Positions 18,522 to 27,866 of a DNA stretch of 64,000 nucleotides are shown here, in pieces; position 1 is the first letter of the stretch; every line of letters starts with the position of its first letter. The position numbers and the translations under genes are program-made. The stretch comes from Priestia endophytica DSM 13796 (GTDB lineage Bacteria > Bacillota > Bacilli > Bacillales > Bacillaceae_H). The stretch is from NCBI RefSeq assembly GCF_900115845.1, contig NZ_FOXX01000003.1, positions 373,865 through 437,864 on the forward strand, in the 5' to 3' direction. The notes under the pieces were generated by a model that saw only the letters and a list, made by a program, of their open reading frames with translations, ran no database searches and had not been told where the DNA came from.

Positions 18522-19718
18522 CTAATGCTCTTGTACTTCTAGCGGAAATTCTTTAAGTCCAAACACAAATGCACTTTGAATAGGCAATAATTCAAAATTA
18601 TGTGGGATACAGACTTTTGAAAATTCCTTTGTTAATTGTTCAAAAGCAATTTGGCCTTCCATTCTAGCTAAAGGGGCACCTAAACAGAAATGAATTCCCT
18701 TTCCAAATGATAGATGTGGATTAGGTTTTCGATTAATAATGAACTGATCGGCGTTTTCAAACTTATTTTCATCACGATTAGCTGATCCAATCCATAGGGT
18801 CACAGAGTCTCCCTTTCTTATGTTCTGCCCTCTTATTTCCTTATCTTCTTTCGCAATTCTATGAAGGGCTTGAACAGGTGAACGGTAACGTAATCCTTCT
18901 TCAATGGCTAATGTAATATGTTCAGGATTTTGCTGGATCTCTTGATAATGGCTCGGTTCTTCTAACAATCCATACAGGGTATTTCCAATAAGATTTGTTG
19001 TTGTTTCATTACCTGCTGCTAACAGCAAGCGGCAAAATGAGACAATCTCACCGTCTGTTAGCTTTTGCCCTTCTATTTCAGCATCTATTAAAATAGAAAT
19101 AATGTCTTCCTTAGGATGAGTTCTTTTGTATTTAATAATCTCCTCAAAATACGTATCCATTTCAGTAATACTTTGCGTACGAAGCTTTTGTAATCTTTGA
19201 AGTGCCTCTGCTGATGAATCTTCTGGTCCTGCAACTAATAAATCAGACCAGCGTTTAAAGTCCCCCATATCTTCTTCAGGGACTCCAAGAATATCAGCAA
19301 TAACCATAACAGGTAATGGATACGCTAAATCTTTAATTAAGTCAAACGTTGTTTTTCCTTTCATATCATCTATAAGGTTTTCCGTAATTTGTTCAATTCG
19401 AGGTTTCCATAAATTTAATTCTCTTGGGGTAAAAGCTTTGCTCACAAGTGAACGTAATTGAGTATGACGAGGAGGATCAAGACTGAGAATGTTTGGTTCT
19501 CCTTGTTGAACAGGTCGCTGGGAAGAGAATACTTCCTTATTTTTAATAATTGCTTCAATATCTTCATATAAAAATATATCCCAGCACTTCTCTTCTTCAT
19601 TGTATGTAATAGGAGAAGTCTTTCTCATTTTGTCATACCATTCAAACCGTCCGTTCCAATTTTCCTCTGGAGTAGAAAATGTATGTCTTGAAAAAAATCC
19701 CGCTGTATTTTGTTTCAT
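18522..19718 (-). CDS. Cytochrome P450, CYP109-like
   Basis: 398 residues with all P450 landmarks: I-helix oxygen motif AGNETTTN (235-242), ExxR pair Glu274/Arg277 and heme loop FGKGIHFCLGAPLAR with Cys345 as ligand. Similarity to B. subtilis YjiB (CYP109B1) runs the whole length, for example SLDPPRHTQLRSLVSKAFTP. CYP109 enzymes are soluble and hydroxylate fatty acids, terpenoids or steroids with help from a ferredoxin system; no redox partner is adjacent. ATG 19718 is preferred over an upstream TTG because AAAGGAG lies eight bases before it. Confidence 0.93.
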   Translation of the reverse strand: MKQNTAGFFSRHTFSTPEENWNGRFEWYDKMRKTSPITYNEEEKCWDIFLYEDIEAIIKNKEVFSSQRPVQQGEPNILSLDPPRHTQLRSLVSKAFTPRELNLWKPRIEQITENLIDDMKGKTTFDLIKDLAYPLPVMVIADILGVPEEDMGDFKRWSDLLVAGPEDSSAEALQRLQKLRTQSITEMDTYFEEIIKYKRTHPKEDIISILIDAEIEGQKLTDGEIVSFCRLLLAAGNETTTNLIGNTLYGLLEEPSHYQEIQQNPEHITLAIEEGLRYRSPVQALHRIAKEDKEIRGQNIRKGDSVTLWIGSANRDENKFENADQFIINRKPNPHLSFGKGIHFCLGAPLARMEGQIAFEQLTKEFSKVCIPHNFELLPIQSAFVFGLKEFPLEVQEH

Positions 19719-20189
19719 TATACTCGCTCCTTTTTCATAAATAATCAAAGAATCTAGCTTTCTAAGACAGAAGGTCTTTTAACAATGAAATAGGGTTATT
19801 TAAAACAATCATTCTTCATACGTATACATCTTTTTCCCTTTCTCTTCTAGTTTCTAAACAAACTCCCTGTTTTCCTTTATATATCATGTAAATATGACAG
19901 CAGACCTATTTTTAAGTTTTCCTATAACAAACGTAAAGGAGTTAACTTTTAAGTTAACTCCTTTAGTAGATTATTCATTATGAAATTATTTGAGCTGCAT
20001 TTCATAGCAGTAACGAGAACGGGAATAGTTTTGTTTTATTCACAAGCAACCTTCTGTTAAAAGGTACACATTCCGAACTTTCATTACACTTAGACTTCCG
20101 CAAAAATCGAACTACTAAAGACACTACGTACGATTTTTTAAATAATCAGCTTGTATAATTTTTATCATTCCACTTAGCTTGTCCTAGTT
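19719..20189. other. Intergenic region
   Basis: Nothing gene-like seen. The one notable element is a hairpin at 19935-19964. Confidence 0.5.
19935..19964. repeat. Perfect hairpin with 14-bp arms
   Basis: AAAGGAGTTAACTT and AAGTTAACTCCTTT separated by TT. No T tract; nature unknown. Confidence 0.6.
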
Positions 20190-20672
20190 TCACGTATCTT
20201 TTGTAATTGACGCAAAAGTAATTCTGATTACTTTTTGCAGATCACTTGGTGATACTTGGACTTGATGTCCTACACGTCCACCAGAAAAATAAATGGTATT
20301 AAAGTTTTTCGCCGTGGCATCGATAAACGTTTTAAACTGTTTTTTCATTCCTATAGGGGAACAGCCTCCATGTACATATCCTGTAAGAGGTAGAAGGTCT
20401 TTTTGCAGAATCATCTCAATTGACTTCTCTCCTACTGCTTTTGCCCCTTTTTTTAAATCTAGCTCTTTTGCAATTGGAACCATAAAGACATAATGTTCTT
20501 TTGATTTCCCTACTGTAACGAGCGTTTTAAATACCTGTTCAGAATTTTCTTTAAAATAGTTGGCAACTTCAATTCCTTGAAGCTTTGTACTATCGAAAGA
20601 ATAATCGCGATACGAAATCTTTTTCTGATCAAGAATCCGCATGACGTTTGTTTTGTCTACTTTTTTCCCCAT
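20190..20672 (-). CDS. YbaK/EbsC-type aminoacyl-tRNA deacylase
   Basis: 160 residues matching the YbaK/EbsC family throughout. Visible landmarks: ILDQKKISYRDYSFDSTKLQG, VFKTLVTVGKSKEHYVFMVP with the conserved Lys, GYVHGGCSPIGMKKQF and a final GGRVGHQVQVSP. Members hydrolyse Cys-tRNA(Pro) mischarged by prolyl-tRNA synthetase. The start is uncertain among three ATGs; 20672 has GGTG six bases upstream. A single gene. Confidence 0.88.
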   Translation of the reverse strand: MGKKVDKTNVMRILDQKKISYRDYSFDSTKLQGIEVANYFKENSEQVFKTLVTVGKSKEHYVFMVPIAKELDLKKGAKAVGEKSIEMILQKDLLPLTGYVHGGCSPIGMKKQFKTFIDATAKNFNTIYFSGGRVGHQVQVSPSDLQKVIRITFASITKDT

Positions 20673-20992
20673 CATTATCACCACTATTTTCATAACAGAT
20701 TTAGTTTTCTTAAAGGTTAGGTCATACTAACAATTTCCTTGCTCTTCCAAAGCTATCTTCTTAATTATTAAGCCATTTCACATAGCTCCAGAATCCCGCC
20801 GAACATTAGCTTGTAAGGTTTTGTAGCTTGACTTCTCTTATTCATTCCTTTTTTCTAAAACCTTTATCCAGTTGTATTTATTTTACTAAAATGGTTTAGT
20901 CCATTACAATATACACGTATTGAAGATTACTGTTAGTTATGTTTTTTACTTATGGGATGATGTATGAAAAAGCTAAGAAAGGTGGATTTATT

Positions 20993-21667
20993 ATGATTAA
21001 TGATACAACAAAAAAACAAGACCTTATGGATGCCTTTAGCTTTCGTCATGCGACAAAAGCATTCGATCCAACGAAAAAAATTTCAGAAGAAGACTTTAAT
21101 ATCATTCTAGAAGCTGGCCGCTTATCACCAAGTTCAATTGGATATGAGCCATGGAGATTTTTAGTCGTTCAAAATCGCGAAATTCGTGAAAAATTACGTG
21201 AAGTAAGCTCCGGAGCTCAAGGTCAGTTTCCAACAGCTAGTCACTTCGTTATTATTCTTGCACGCAAAAATGCCACTCCTGAGTCAGATTATGGGCAACA
21301 TATTTTAAAAAATGTGAAAAAAGTTCCTCAGGATAAGATGGAGCAAATGGTCAAAGCTTATCAACACTTCCAGGGTGTTAACCTTAACCTATACGAAAGT
21401 GAACGAGCGCTGTTTGACTGGGCTAGCAAACAAACATACATTGCACTCGGTAATATGTTAACAGCTGCAGCATTAATTGGAATTGATTCTTGTCCAATTG
21501 AAGGCTTCCATATGGAAAAAGTAAATGAAGTCTTAGAGAATGAAGGCTTGCTAGATCGTGAAAACTTTGGTGTATCCGTTATGGCAGCATTCGGATACAG
21601 AGCTGAAGAACCACACCGCGAAAAATCTAGACAGAGCCAAGATGAAGTTGTTCAGTGGGTTGATTAA
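20993..21667 (+). CDS. yfkO: NAD(P)H nitroreductase, YfkO/HypO-like
   Basis: 224 residues of the FMN-dependent nitroreductase fold. Strong resemblance to B. subtilis YfkO (HypO): [42 protein letters not shown] and [10 protein letters not shown]. YfkO reduces nitro compounds and quinones and in B. subtilis is induced by hypochlorite through HypR. ATG 20993 is chosen because AGGTGG precedes it. The leader (20885-20915) has an inverted repeat AATGG-tttagt-CCATT near the promoter that may bind a regulator; no regulator gene is adjacent. Confidence 0.88.
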   Translation: MINDTTKKQDLMDAFSFRHATKAFDPTKKISEEDFNIILEAGRLSPSSIGYEPWRFLVVQNREIREKLREVSSGAQGQFPTASHFVIILARKNATPESDYGQHILKNVKKVPQDKMEQMVKAYQHFQGVNLNLYESERALFDWASKQTYIALGNMLTAAALIGIDSCPIEGFHMEKVNEVLENEGLLDRENFGVSVMAAFGYRAEEPHREKSRQSQDEVVQWVD

Positions 21668-21685
21668 TATTTGACCTGCATAAAT

Positions 21686-21721
21686 AAAAAGCCGATTCCT
21701 CTATTACGGAATCGGCTTTTT
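21686..21721 (+). terminator. Terminator of the nitroreductase gene
   Basis: AAAAAGCCGATTCC pairs with GGAATCGGCTTTTT. Confidence 0.92.
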
Positions 21722-21798
21722 CACTCCATATACGTATTCACAACTGCTCAAGTATAGATTGTTCATCTACTCTACCGTCCTGGTTAAGAGTATATATG

Positions 21799-21944
21799 TT
21801 GACAAAGAAAGATATATAGTGATAATTTATACTCCAATACACTAAGTATGTTTAAATACGAGGCATATTAAATAGTAAAATTAGACACTAAACATATTAT
21901 TTGACAGGATAACTAAAGGGATGATAATTTATATGCGTGCGCAT
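21799..21944 (+). promoter_or_regulatory. Two promoter-like boxes and an inverted repeat before the OYE gene
   Basis: TTGACA occurs at 21799 and at 21901, each followed about 18 bases later by GATAATTTATA, so the region seems to carry the same promoter shape twice. Just after the second is ATGCGTGCGCAT (21933-21944), a short inverted repeat that could be an operator. The start points are not certain. Confidence 0.5.
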
Positions 21945-22052
21945 GCAATAAATTACTTATGTACTAAATCGTAATATTGATTTTCTACCAACAAATGAAT
22001 TTTTTCAAAAAAACGCAAACTTAAATTAACAAGTAAAGGAAGTAGAAAAATT

Positions 22053-23165
22053 ATGAATTCGCAAAAATCTATTGAACCTTTGTTTAAGCCTTTTGAACTT
22101 GAAAATCTAAAACTTAAAAACCGTATCGTAATGGCACCTATGACTCGTAGTTTTTCACCAAACGGAATTCCAGGATCTGATGTTGCCTCTTACTACCGTC
22201 GCAGAGCAGAAAATGAAGTTGGATTAATTATTACTGAAGGAGTACTTATTGAACATCCTGCTGCAGGAGCGGAACATGATGTTCCCCATTTTTACGGAGA
22301 AGAAGCGTTAAACGGTTGGGCACGTGTCGTTCAAGAAGTGCATGAAGCTGGCGGAAAAATTGCTCCACAGATTTGGCATACAGGAATGGCTCGTCAAAAA
22401 GAGCATTTCCCTGATTCAGATGCCACTCCTGTTGGACCTTCAGGCATCAACTTTAGTGGTGAACAAGTATCTGAACCGCTTAGTGTGCAAGAAATTAAGG
22501 ACATTGTGAATGCTTATGGGCAAGCTGCTGCTAATGCTAAAAAAATTGGTTTTGACGCAGTTGAAATTCACGGAGCTCATGGCTACCTAATTGACCAATT
22601 CTTCGCCGATTCCTTTAATAAACGTAATGATGAATATGGCGGGGATTTAGTTCAACGCACTCGCTTTGGAGTAGAAGTTATTAAAGCCGTACGTGAGGCT
22701 GTTGGTCCTGACTTCCCTATCATTTTTAGATTTTCTCAATGGAAAGCTAACGACTACAATTTCAAACTAGCAAAAAACCCTGACGAACTAAAACGTTTTC
22801 TCACACCACTTGTGGAAGCTGGCGTTGATATTTTCCATGCGTCAACTCGTCGATTTTGGGAACCAGAATTTGAAGGCTCTGACCTTAACTTGGCAGGCTG
22901 GACTCGTAAACTAACGGGCAAACCTGCTATTACAGTTGGCTCTGTTGGATTAGATTCTGAATTTATGGATCTACTTACAAAAGGCCAAGGAAGTCAACCT
23001 GCAAGTATTGATGAATTAGTTCAACGTCTAGAAGACGAAGAGTTTGACCTTGTAGCAATTGGTCGAGCACTACTGAATGACCCTGCATGGGTAACTAAAA
23101 TTCGTGACGGTAAAACGGAAGAGCTAACGGCCTTTACAAAAGAAGATTTAAAAACTTTAATATAG
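22053..23165 (+). CDS. Old-yellow-enzyme NADH:flavin oxidoreductase
   Basis: 370 residues forming an FMN-binding TIM barrel. Landmarks: LKNRIVMAPMTRSF near the start, QIWHTG, EIHGAHGYLIDQFF with the HxxH-type catalytic pair region, NKRNDEYGGDLVQRTRF and the FMN phosphate site AIGRALLNDPAWVTKI. Family members reduce the C=C bond of enones and nitroesters. The substrate is unknown. AAGGAAG lies before the ATG. With the neighbouring nitroreductase it suggests electrophile detoxification, although each has its own terminator. Confidence 0.9.
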   Translation: MNSQKSIEPLFKPFELENLKLKNRIVMAPMTRSFSPNGIPGSDVASYYRRRAENEVGLIITEGVLIEHPAAGAEHDVPHFYGEEALNGWARVVQEVHEAGGKIAPQIWHTGMARQKEHFPDSDATPVGPSGINFSGEQVSEPLSVQEIKDIVNAYGQAAANAKKIGFDAVEIHGAHGYLIDQFFADSFNKRNDEYGGDLVQRTRFGVEVIKAVREAVGPDFPIIFRFSQWKANDYNFKLAKNPDELKRFLTPLVEAGVDIFHASTRRFWEPEFEGSDLNLAGWTRKLTGKPAITVGSVGLDSEFMDLLTKGQGSQPASIDELVQRLEDEEFDLVAIGRALLNDPAWVTKIRDGKTEELTAFTKEDLKTLI

Positions 23166-23193
23166 GATATCAGTCAGTAAGAAAACTAAAATA

Positions 23194-23232
23194 GGCCCAG
23201 AAGAAGCTTCAATAGAAGTTTCCTCTGGGCTT
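23194..23232 (+). terminator. Terminator of the OYE gene
   Basis: GCCCAGAAGAAGCTTC pairs imperfectly with GAAGTTTCCTCTGGGC, then TTTTTTC. Confidence 0.85.
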
Positions 23233-23346
23233 TTTTCTTCTTTGTATCTAATGTCATCGAAACAAAGCAGGTTATTCAACCTATATTTAGGGGAAGGTTA
23301 CTGCCATTTTCTGATTAAAAGGATTCTCCATTAAAATCATCCACAT

Positions 23347-23385
23347 GAAAAAAAGGACTAATTCACAGATTTGTGAATTAGTCCT
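23347..23385 (-). terminator. Terminator of the rhaD-aldA operon
   Basis: On the minus strand AGGACTAATTCACA pairs with TGTGAATTAGTCCT and is followed by TTTTTTT. Confidence 0.9.
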
Positions 23386-23442
23386 AAAATATGTTGCAAG
23401 TTATTAATATTGCTCTCAATATTAAATTATATTTCTCTTATA

Positions 23443-24909
23443 TTACTTTTTATTTGGATTATGTTGAAGATAAACAACATGAGTTTGTAAAAATTCTTCT
23501 AAACCATGCTTACCATCGGCTCCACCAATTCCAGATTTTTTACGACCTGCATGGAAGCCCTGAATAGCTTCAAAGTTTTCACGGTTGATATATGTTTCAC
23601 CAAATAGTAATTCATTTGCAGCGCGCATTGCTGTATCTAGATTCTGTGTAAAAATAGAAGATGTTAAGCCATACTGGCAGTCATTTGCAAGTTCAATCGC
23701 TTCGTCTAGATCTTTAAATGTCAGAATTGGAAGAACAGGTCCAAATACTTCTTCTTGTACGATTTGTGAATCTTGCTTTACGTTCACAAGAACAGTTGGT
23801 TCATAATAATAGCCGACTTTTGCATCCCCGCGTTTTCCACCTGTTAATACTTGAGCCCCTTCTTCCACTGCTTTTTTCACCATTGAGTCAACAGACTCTA
23901 CTGCTTGTTTGTTCGTAAGTGGCCCCATATCTAAGTCTTTATCTTCAAGTGGATTACCGAATTTCACCTTTTTCATTGCCGCAACGATTTTTTCAATAAA
24001 TGTATCCGCGATATTTTCATGAACATATACACGTTCAGCACAGTTACACACTTGCCCTGTATTAATAATACGTGAGTCCACAATCGCCTTAACTGCTAAA
24101 TCGATGTCTGCATCCTCTGCTACAATAGCTGGTGCTTTTCCACCAAGCTCTAGACTTACTTTTGTTACGTTTTTAGCAGCTGCTTCCATAACACTTACAC
24201 CCGCATTTACGCTACCTGTTAAGCTTACTAAACCAATTTTTTCATTTGAAGCAAGTTCATTGCCGACTGTGCCACCTCGTCCTGTTACAAGGTTAAATAC
24301 ACCTTTTGGAATGCCTACTTTTTCCACTAATTTCGCAAACTCAATCGCATTATTTGGCGTATCACTGCTAGGTTTAATGACAATTGTATTACCTGTCACT
24401 AATGCAGGAGCAACTTTTCTAGCTACAAGAAAGAATGGGAAATTCCATGGTAAAAATCCAGCTACAACACCAATTGGTTCCTTAAAAATCATAATGTTTT
24501 CATTTGGTCTGTCACTTTGAAGAATTTCTCCTTCGTAAGTTCTTGCTGATCCTGCCATGTAATCAATATAGTCAGCTGTAAATTCAACTTCTGTAGTAGA
24601 GAGAGCAAGTACTTTTCCTTGTTCTTCTGAAATAACACGTGCTAGATGATCTTTATTATTTCGAATTTCTTCAGCTAAACGAGTGAAATATTTTGCTCTT
24701 TCAGCAGCAGGTTTTTTCTTCCACTCTTTTTGTGCTTCTTCTGCAAAATTGATAGCTTCTTTAACTTCTTCTATTGTGCAGCTTGGTACTTCTGAAATAA
24801 TTTCTTCTGTTGCTGGATTTATTACTTGGATGAATTCATTGGAACTAGAATTCGTGAACTCTCCATTGATATACATTTGATATTGTTTGACATCTGTTTG
24901 TGTGCTCAT
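23443..24909 (-). CDS. aldA: Lactaldehyde dehydrogenase AldA
   Basis: 488 residues, matching Escherichia coli AldA closely along its length: EVEFTADYIDYMAGSARTYE, LPWNFPFFLVARKVAPAL, VTKVSLELGGKAPAIVAEDA with the general-base Glu, and IINTGQVCNCAERVYV with the catalytic Cys. The end GIGGADGKHGLEEFLQTHVV is also AldA-like. The enzyme oxidises L-lactaldehyde from RhaD to L-lactate with NAD+. It lies 45 bp downstream of rhaD in one operon, which fits this role. GGGGGACTT precedes the ATG. Confidence 0.93.
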   Translation of the reverse strand: MSTQTDVKQYQMYINGEFTNSSSNEFIQVINPATEEIISEVPSCTIEEVKEAINFAEEAQKEWKKKPAAERAKYFTRLAEEIRNNKDHLARVISEEQGKVLALSTTEVEFTADYIDYMAGSARTYEGEILQSDRPNENIMIFKEPIGVVAGFLPWNFPFFLVARKVAPALVTGNTIVIKPSSDTPNNAIEFAKLVEKVGIPKGVFNLVTGRGGTVGNELASNEKIGLVSLTGSVNAGVSVMEAAAKNVTKVSLELGGKAPAIVAEDADIDLAVKAIVDSRIINTGQVCNCAERVYVHENIADTFIEKIVAAMKKVKFGNPLEDKDLDMGPLTNKQAVESVDSMVKKAVEEGAQVLTGGKRGDAKVGYYYEPTVLVNVKQDSQIVQEEVFGPVLPILTFKDLDEAIELANDCQYGLTSSIFTQNLDTAMRAANELLFGETYINRENFEAIQGFHAGRKKSGIGGADGKHGLEEFLQTHVVYLQHNPNKK

Positions 24910-24954
24910 TTCCCAAGTCCCCCTATTAATTGTGAATTTTATCTACGTTTATTT

Positions 24955-25791
24955 TTATAAGTTTAAAATTCCCTGTTTTGGCACAACATTAAATGCATCT
25001 GCTAGGTCTTGAAGCTGTTGATCTGTAATCGTTTGCTTAACTCCGCCTTGTGCACATACGATTGTATATACCTCTGCAGCTTTTTCAGCTGTTTCAATTA
25101 AACCAAATGTTTCATCCATCGTAGTTCCGGCTCCAAATACCCCATGATGAGGCCAGATAACAGAACGAACATCTTTCATTTTTTCTGCAGTTGCTTCCCC
25201 GATTGAATCAGTTCCTGGAACCATCCATGGAATAATACCAATTCCTTCTGGAAATACAACAATACATTCTGTGCACATTTGCCATAATGTTTTCGTAAAG
25301 GCATTCTCATCTAAGCTATGAGTGAAAGTCATTCCAATAAGGTTAGTTGCATGGCAATGCATAATAACACGATGATCTGGATCCACTTTCAATCGTTCAA
25401 TATGGCTCATTAAATGGGAAGGAAGTTCACTTGTTGGTACTCCCCCGTCTTCTAATCCCCATAGAATATCAAGGGATCTCCCATCCTCAGTTATACGAAT
25501 GATACCAAGATTTTCAGCTGGGTTATCGATTACATTTTTGAAGTATTTACCTGAACCAGTTACAATAAAATACTTTCCAGCTAAAGGAGAACCATCAAAG
25601 ATCATTGATACTGTACGCTTAATATCATTAATGTTTAAATACGTAGCTACTTCCTCTTCTTCCAATAGATAACTAATATTTCCCCCATTACGTTCATCCC
25701 ACCCTAATCGGTAAAGATTTGCGGTAGTTTTCATCATTTCTTGGAGGAAAGGAGCTTTTAATATGTCTTTCTTTGTCATAACCTCTTTCAC
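24955..25791 (-). CDS. rhaD: Rhamnulose-1-phosphate aldolase
   Basis: 278 residues of the class II aldolase/adducin fold. Zinc ligands are visible in HCHATN and in [10 protein letters not shown], and the acidic residue in PSHLMSHIE is in its expected place. It splits L-rhamnulose 1-phosphate into dihydroxyacetone phosphate and L-lactaldehyde. It is a separate RhaD, not the fused RhaEW enzyme of B. subtilis. The start is GTG 25791 (GGAG ten bases upstream); an ATG at 25779 is an alternative. First gene of rhaD-aldA, divergent from the DeoR regulator. Confidence 0.93.
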   Translation of the reverse strand: MKEVMTKKDILKAPFLQEMMKTTANLYRLGWDERNGGNISYLLEEEEVATYLNINDIKRTVSMIFDGSPLAGKYFIVTGSGKYFKNVIDNPAENLGIIRITEDGRSLDILWGLEDGGVPTSELPSHLMSHIERLKVDPDHRVIMHCHATNLIGMTFTHSLDENAFTKTLWQMCTECIVVFPEGIGIIPWMVPGTDSIGEATAEKMKDVRSVIWPHHGVFGAGTTMDETFGLIETAEKAAEVYTIVCAQGGVKQTITDQQLQDLADAFNVVPKQGILNL

Positions 25792-26243
25792 TTCATCATC
25801 TCTCCTTTTATTCTCTTTAAGAGATATTATAAATAGCTTTTTAATTCTGGGGTTTATATATAATAACTACTACTTTAGATATTTGAATCAAAGTATTTAC
25901 AAAACCATGATATGTTTTCCAAAGAAAAAAGTCAACATAAATAAACAATATTTTTTTGTTTTGTTTTGTTTTTTTATTTTTTAAGCATCATTTCATCTTT
26001 GTTTTTTATATACTAAACATTTATTTATAGAGTATTCCAACTTGTAATATTAGCTGGTTAATAAATAATAGTAGTAATTAATCTGTTTTATATAAGAAAA
26101 AATACTTTTAATTATAGGGAATCTCTCTCCGTTTAAGAAATATGATATGATGAAACAAAAACAAACAAAAAACAATCAATATATTTGTTTCTGATTTAAT
26201 ATTCATGATTTTTTAAAACTGTAAAAAAGAAGGGAAGTTAGAA
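25792..26243. promoter_or_regulatory. Divergent control region of rhaD and the DeoR gene
   Basis: 452 bp, very AT-rich. Two tracts are made of repeated AACAAA or TTTGTT words: 25941-25975 (TTTTGTTTTGTTTTG) and 26153-26186 (AAACAAAAACAAACAAA). A third like them lies before rhaM at 27120-27190. DeoR-family proteins often bind such direct hexamer-type repeats, so these are candidate operators. Confidence 0.55.
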
Positions 26244-27056
26244 ATGCTAGTAGCTGAAAGACAAAAAAAGATAGTGGACTTAGTAAACTTACGAACGACC
26301 ATCCGTGTTTCTGAACTAAGTGAAATATTTTCCGTAACAGAAGAAACAATTCGACGTGATCTTGAGAAGCTTGAAAAAGAAAAGCAGTTGCGACGAAGTC
26401 ATGGAGGGGCTCTCAGTATTCAGGAAAAAAATCTAGAAGTGGATTTTTCTGAACGAGAAATCATAAATGTAATAGAAAAGAAAATAATTGCCCGTGAAGC
26501 TGTTAATCAAGTAAAAAGTGGAGATCGGATTATCCTTGACGCTAGCACTACTGCATGGTATATGGCAAGATCCCTTCCTGATTTCCCACTTACCGTTATT
26601 ACAAATTCGATTAAAGTAGCAATGGAACTTAGTAAAAAAGAAAAAATTGAAGTTATATCAACAGGAGGCATACTGCTTCCTAAATCATTATCTTACGTTG
26701 GACCTTTAGCAGAACGTTCCCTTGATAATTATCACGTTGACAAAACTTTTCTTTCTTGTAAGGGACTTGATTTAAAGAATGGGTTAAGCGATTCAAATGA
26801 ATGGCAAGCATTATTAAAAAGGAAAATGATTGAAAGATCAGCTGAGACAATACTGATGGTTGATTCAAGTAAGTTTGGACATCGAGATTTTTCTCATATT
26901 ACTTCCTTACACAATATTAATCAAATTATTGTAGATGCCAAATTAGACAACACTTTAAAAGAAATACTTACGGAGAAAAATATAGCTGTAACAGCCGTAA
27001 ATTGGGGTAATGAGTCTGCTTCTTACTTTTTTAAAGAAGCTACTGTACACAGTTAA
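26244..27056 (+). CDS. rhaR: DeoR-family regulator of rhamnose catabolism
   Basis: 270 residues. The N-terminal DeoR helix-turn-helix (about 5-58) includes VSELSEIFSVTEETIRRDLEKLEKEKQLRRSHGG, the family hallmark. The C-terminal sugar-phosphate sensor domain contains the conserved DASTTAWYMA and TGG motifs. It should repress the rha genes and let go on binding a phosphorylated intermediate, as reported for RhaR (YulB) of B. subtilis. It is divergent from rhaD and upstream of rhaM and a transporter. The symbol is given by analogy. Confidence 0.85.
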   Translation: MLVAERQKKIVDLVNLRTTIRVSELSEIFSVTEETIRRDLEKLEKEKQLRRSHGGALSIQEKNLEVDFSEREIINVIEKKIIAREAVNQVKSGDRIILDASTTAWYMARSLPDFPLTVITNSIKVAMELSKKEKIEVISTGGILLPKSLSYVGPLAERSLDNYHVDKTFLSCKGLDLKNGLSDSNEWQALLKRKMIERSAETILMVDSSKFGHRDFSHITSLHNINQIIVDAKLDNTLKEILTEKNIAVTAVNWGNESASYFFKEATVHS

Positions 27057-27119
27057 GTAAAATTCTATAAGCTATTTTATTCGGCAAACTTATCCATAAG
27101 TAAGTTTGCCTTCTTTATA

Positions 27120-27463
27120 AACAAACAATTTTTAACAAAAAACAAAAATAAAACAAAAATAATTGTTGTTTCATTTTGTTTTTGTGTTAATATGTATACT
27201 ATAAACAAACTATTTAAAGATTTTTCTTAAGGAGAGTGACAATTTATACTTTGAGTCCATTTATTCCTATTAGGTAGAAAATTATTTTTAAACAAGTAAA
27301 AACTAGTAAGTAAGGTATTAAGAACCCTTGGATTTGTAACCGAATTCAAAGCCCTATCCCTAGCTCAATTTAATAAGTATGATTTTGAAAATATCCATGT
27401 CATAACACATATTCGTTGTAAGCGCTATCTTAATAGCGATATAAATTATTTGAGGTGATAGTA
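27120..27463 (+). promoter_or_regulatory. rhaM leader with AACAAA tract and cre-like site
   Basis: The tract 27120-27190 repeats AACAAA and TTTTGTT words, like those near rhaD. A CcpA-type cre, TGTAAGCGCTATCT (27417-27430), matches TGWAANCGNTNWCA at 13 of 14 positions and lies 34 bp before the rhaM start, where bound CcpA could block transcription. The long leader holds no gene. Confidence 0.6.
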
Positions 27464-27778
27464 ATGATTAGAAAAGCAAGTATTATGTTTGTTTATAAAG
27501 ATCAATTTGACGAATACAAACGTCGACACGATGAGATATGGCCAGAAATGGTAGAAGCATTAAAAGAACATGGCGCTCATAACTATTCAATTTTCTTAGA
27601 AAAAGAAACTGGAAAATTGTTTGCTTATTTAGAAGTTGAAGATGAAGATAAATGGAACAAGATGGCTGAAAGCGCCATTTGTAAAAAGTGGTGGGATTAC
27701 ATGGAGCCTTTAATGGAGACAAATTCTGATAATAGTCCCCGTTCTGTGGACTTAGATGAATTGTTTTACTTAGCATAA
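27464..27778 (+). CDS. rhaM: L-rhamnose mutarotase
   Basis: 104 residues, the exact family length when started at ATG 27464 (GAGGTGA upstream). Motifs [15 protein letters not shown] with the catalytic His, and the end [10 protein letters not shown], identify it. It interconverts alpha and beta L-rhamnose so that RhaA gets its preferred anomer. It is followed after 88 bp by the transporter. Confidence 0.95.
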   Translation: MIRKASIMFVYKDQFDEYKRRHDEIWPEMVEALKEHGAHNYSIFLEKETGKLFAYLEVEDEDKWNKMAESAICKKWWDYMEPLMETNSDNSPRSVDLDELFYLA

Positions 27779-27866
27779 CTCTTTAAGAAGATACAGTCAG
27801 CAAGAAAATCACAGTAATCCAAACATTTATATCATTGTTTGGATGAATTTGAGGGGAGTTTTGAAT

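Noticed and set aside
25941..27190. AACAAA-rich tracts considered as a CRISPR-like or satellite array
   Set aside because: No regular unit length or spacers; better explained as regulator sites in AT-rich DNA.
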